The notes under the pieces: model-generated
Told to the model about the DNA's origin: nothing
Database searches by the model: none
The model's input: the letters and a program-made list of their open reading frames with translations, nothing else
Shown here: piece after piece, positions 53,462 to 54,589 of the stretch
Numbering within the stretch: the stretch's first letter is position 1
Layout of the letters: each line of letters starts with the position of its first letter
Assembly (NCBI GenBank): GCA_018679315.1
Contig: JAHHLF010000141.1
Span: 1-54,589 of the forward strand
DNA length: 54,589 nt
Origin: Bacteroidia bacterium
Lineage (GTDB): Bacteria > Bacteroidota > Bacteroidia > Flavobacteriales > Flavobacteriaceae
Reading direction: 5' to 3'
Position numbers and translations under genes: made by a program

Positions 53462-54175
53462 ATGATGAAGCCTGCCGATAAGAAATTAGCCTATAAGATC
53501 TACTTGTATCTGGGGGCCTTATTCATCACATCCCTTGTAGTATCTAACCTGATATTCCAGAAATTTTTTTATTGGAAACCCTTTGGGGATGTTGAGATCT
53601 TCGGGGCGCCGCTTTTTGAGATATCAGTTGGAGTTTTACCTTATCCCATTACCTTTTTAATTACAGATCTGATCTCGGAGATCTTTGGGCAAAAGAAGGC
53701 AAACCAGGTAGTTACCGCAGGTATTTTTGCATCCTTCTTCTCTATGGGAATAATTCTGGTGGCCGATATAGCTCCTGCAATCCCGGAGTCGCCCGTAGGT
53801 AATGAAGTATTCAGCAGCGTATTTGCCTTATCACCTCTGGCCGTTTTGGCTTCTATGATCGCCTATTTAAGTGCACAATATGTAGACATTGCTATCTACC
53901 ACTTTTGGAAACGGCTTACCAAAGGTCGCATGTTATGGTTGCGGAATAATTTCTCTACGTTTTCATCTCAGTTTATAGACACTTTTACGGTTGTTGGTTT
54001 GTTATGTATTTTTGGGGTGATCCCGTGGAGTTTGTTCTCCGGTTTGGTGATCAGCGGGGTTGTATTCAAGATTTTTATCGCTTTTTTGGACACCCCACTC
54101 CTCTATCTTTTCGTATATATTTTGAGAAAGCGTTTCGGTCTTGCGATCGGAGATGAAATTACCCTAGATTCGTAA
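53462..54175 (+). CDS. yhhQ: Queuosine precursor transporter (YhhQ/VUT family)
   Basis: 237 residues, about six transmembrane helices. Family pattern: VVSNLIFQKFF in helix 1, PYPITFLITDLISEIFGQKKANQVV, SAQYVDIAIYHFWKRLT and WLRNNFSTFSSQFIDT. Imports queuosine precursors such as preQ0/preQ1 for tRNA modification. Co-transcribed with sppA by spacing; functional link not obvious. Confidence 0.9.
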   Translation: MMKPADKKLAYKIYLYLGALFITSLVVSNLIFQKFFYWKPFGDVEIFGAPLFEISVGVLPYPITFLITDLISEIFGQKKANQVVTAGIFASFFSMGIILVADIAPAIPESPVGNEVFSSVFALSPLAVLASMIAYLSAQYVDIAIYHFWKRLTKGRMLWLRNNFSTFSSQFIDTFTVVGLLCIFGVIPWSLFSGLVISGVVFKIFIAFLDTPLLYLFVYILRKRFGLAIGDEITLDS

Positions 54176-54221
54176 AATAATTCCTACGATTTAGAGTTCT
54201 TTATCCATAGTCTGACACGGT

Positions 54222-54589
54222 ATGAATAAGAAATGGTTAAAAATAGGAGGAGCCTCCCTTGGGCTTGTCGTAGTAGTACTATTATTAGTTCCGGTATTAT
54301 TCCAATCTAAATTGGAATCCCTGCTTATCAAAAAAGCAAATGAATCCATCCATGGAACCTTGTCTATTGAAAGTGCACACCTGAGCTTGTTTCGCAATTT
54401 CCCTAAGGCCACGGTAACGATCAATGATTTGTTGCTCATAAATGCCGCACCTTTTGAAGGCGATACCTTGGTTACGGCAAAAAGCGTTTCCCTGACTATG
54501 CCAATTACTGAATTATTTGGGGACGATGCCGTGGAGATCCATTCTTTCAGCCTTGAAGGTGGGAAGCTCAACTTAAAGGAGAACACTGA
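54222..54589 (+). CDS. AsmA-family protein, N-terminal part (cut by window end)
   Basis: 122 complete codons are visible before the window ends; no stop in frame. Lys-rich start, one transmembrane helix (about 8-27), then LLIKKANESIHGTLSIESAHLSLFRNFPKATVTINDLLL, which has the AsmA/TamB-like pattern split over two strands. AsmA-like proteins are anchored in the inner membrane and span the periplasm, linked to lipid transport. The full length and C-terminal domain are outside the window. Confidence 0.8.
   Translation, partial: MNKKWLKIGGASLGLVVVVLLLVPVLFQSKLESLLIKKANESIHGTLSIESAHLSLFRNFPKATVTINDLLLINAAPFEGDTLVTAKSVSLTMPITELFGDDAVEIHSFSLEGGKLNLKENT

Overview
The window is ordinary chromosomal DNA of a member of the Bacteroidota, most likely a marine-type Flavobacteriaceae. 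The evidence is three PorP/SprF-type and OmpA-type type IX secretion (T9SS) proteins, a giant adhesin with a gliding-motility C-terminal sorting domain, a FolK-deoxynucleoside kinase fusion, LytS/LytTR signalling, near absence of Shine-Dalgarno sequences, and several TAnnTTTG promoter -7 elements. No complete mobile element, CRISPR array or rRNA is present.

Layout. (1) 1-7993: a tripartite MacAB-TolC-like efflux locus with one ATPase, three FtsX/MacB permeases (the first cut by the window edge), two adaptors and a TolC-type channel. It looks like a tandem duplication of a permease-adaptor module. (2) 8012-18708: housekeeping genes: tsaB, a DUF255 thioredoxin-fold protein, dodecin, an Nfu/NifU protein with a doubled N-domain, a PorP/SprF protein, a von Willebrand A lipoprotein-like protein, a LytS-type kinase plus LytTR regulator, a gamma-carbonic-anhydrase-like protein and fabD. 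A 21-bp-period direct repeat between the vWA gene and the kinase gene looks like a LytTR binding site. (3) 18879-25873: a T9SS cassette: a 1350-residue Calx-beta adhesin, PorP/SprF and an OmpA/PD40 protein, overlapping or closely spaced. (4) 25870-29883: a non-canonical Nramp transporter, a SanA/DUF218 protein, a FadL-type porin and a tiny very basic protein.

(5) 30004-45344: carbohydrate region. A sugar/H+ symporter diverges from an AT-rich pair (Tat-exported Gfo/Idh/MocA oxidoreductase plus DUF1080 lipoprotein). After a YbdG-like MscS channel, an SDR and an adenosine-deaminase-like gene comes a GC-richer, tightly packed operon (37821-45344): SDR-type mannonate oxidoreductase, a two-domain DUF1080 lipoprotein, a second Tat Gfo/Idh/MocA enzyme, uxuA, uxaC and a hexuronate transporter. 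I read this as a periplasmic oxidation/beta-elimination (3-keto-glycoside) route feeding hexuronates into the isomerase pathway. It is the best candidate for an under-described system here.

(6) 45417-46848: an orphan PycTM-like (Pycsar effector-like) membrane protein beside a tRNA hub (tRNA-Leu UAA, tRNA-Gly GCC). The hub is full of terminators, tRNA 3'-end fragments and a degenerate 136-bp tandem repeat, with a third diverged copy 16 kb away. (7) 47047-54589: mutS, a TrmH-type methyltransferase, folK-dNK, sppA, a queuosine-precursor transporter and the start of an AsmA-like protein. All family calls are from reading the translations; no database search was run.
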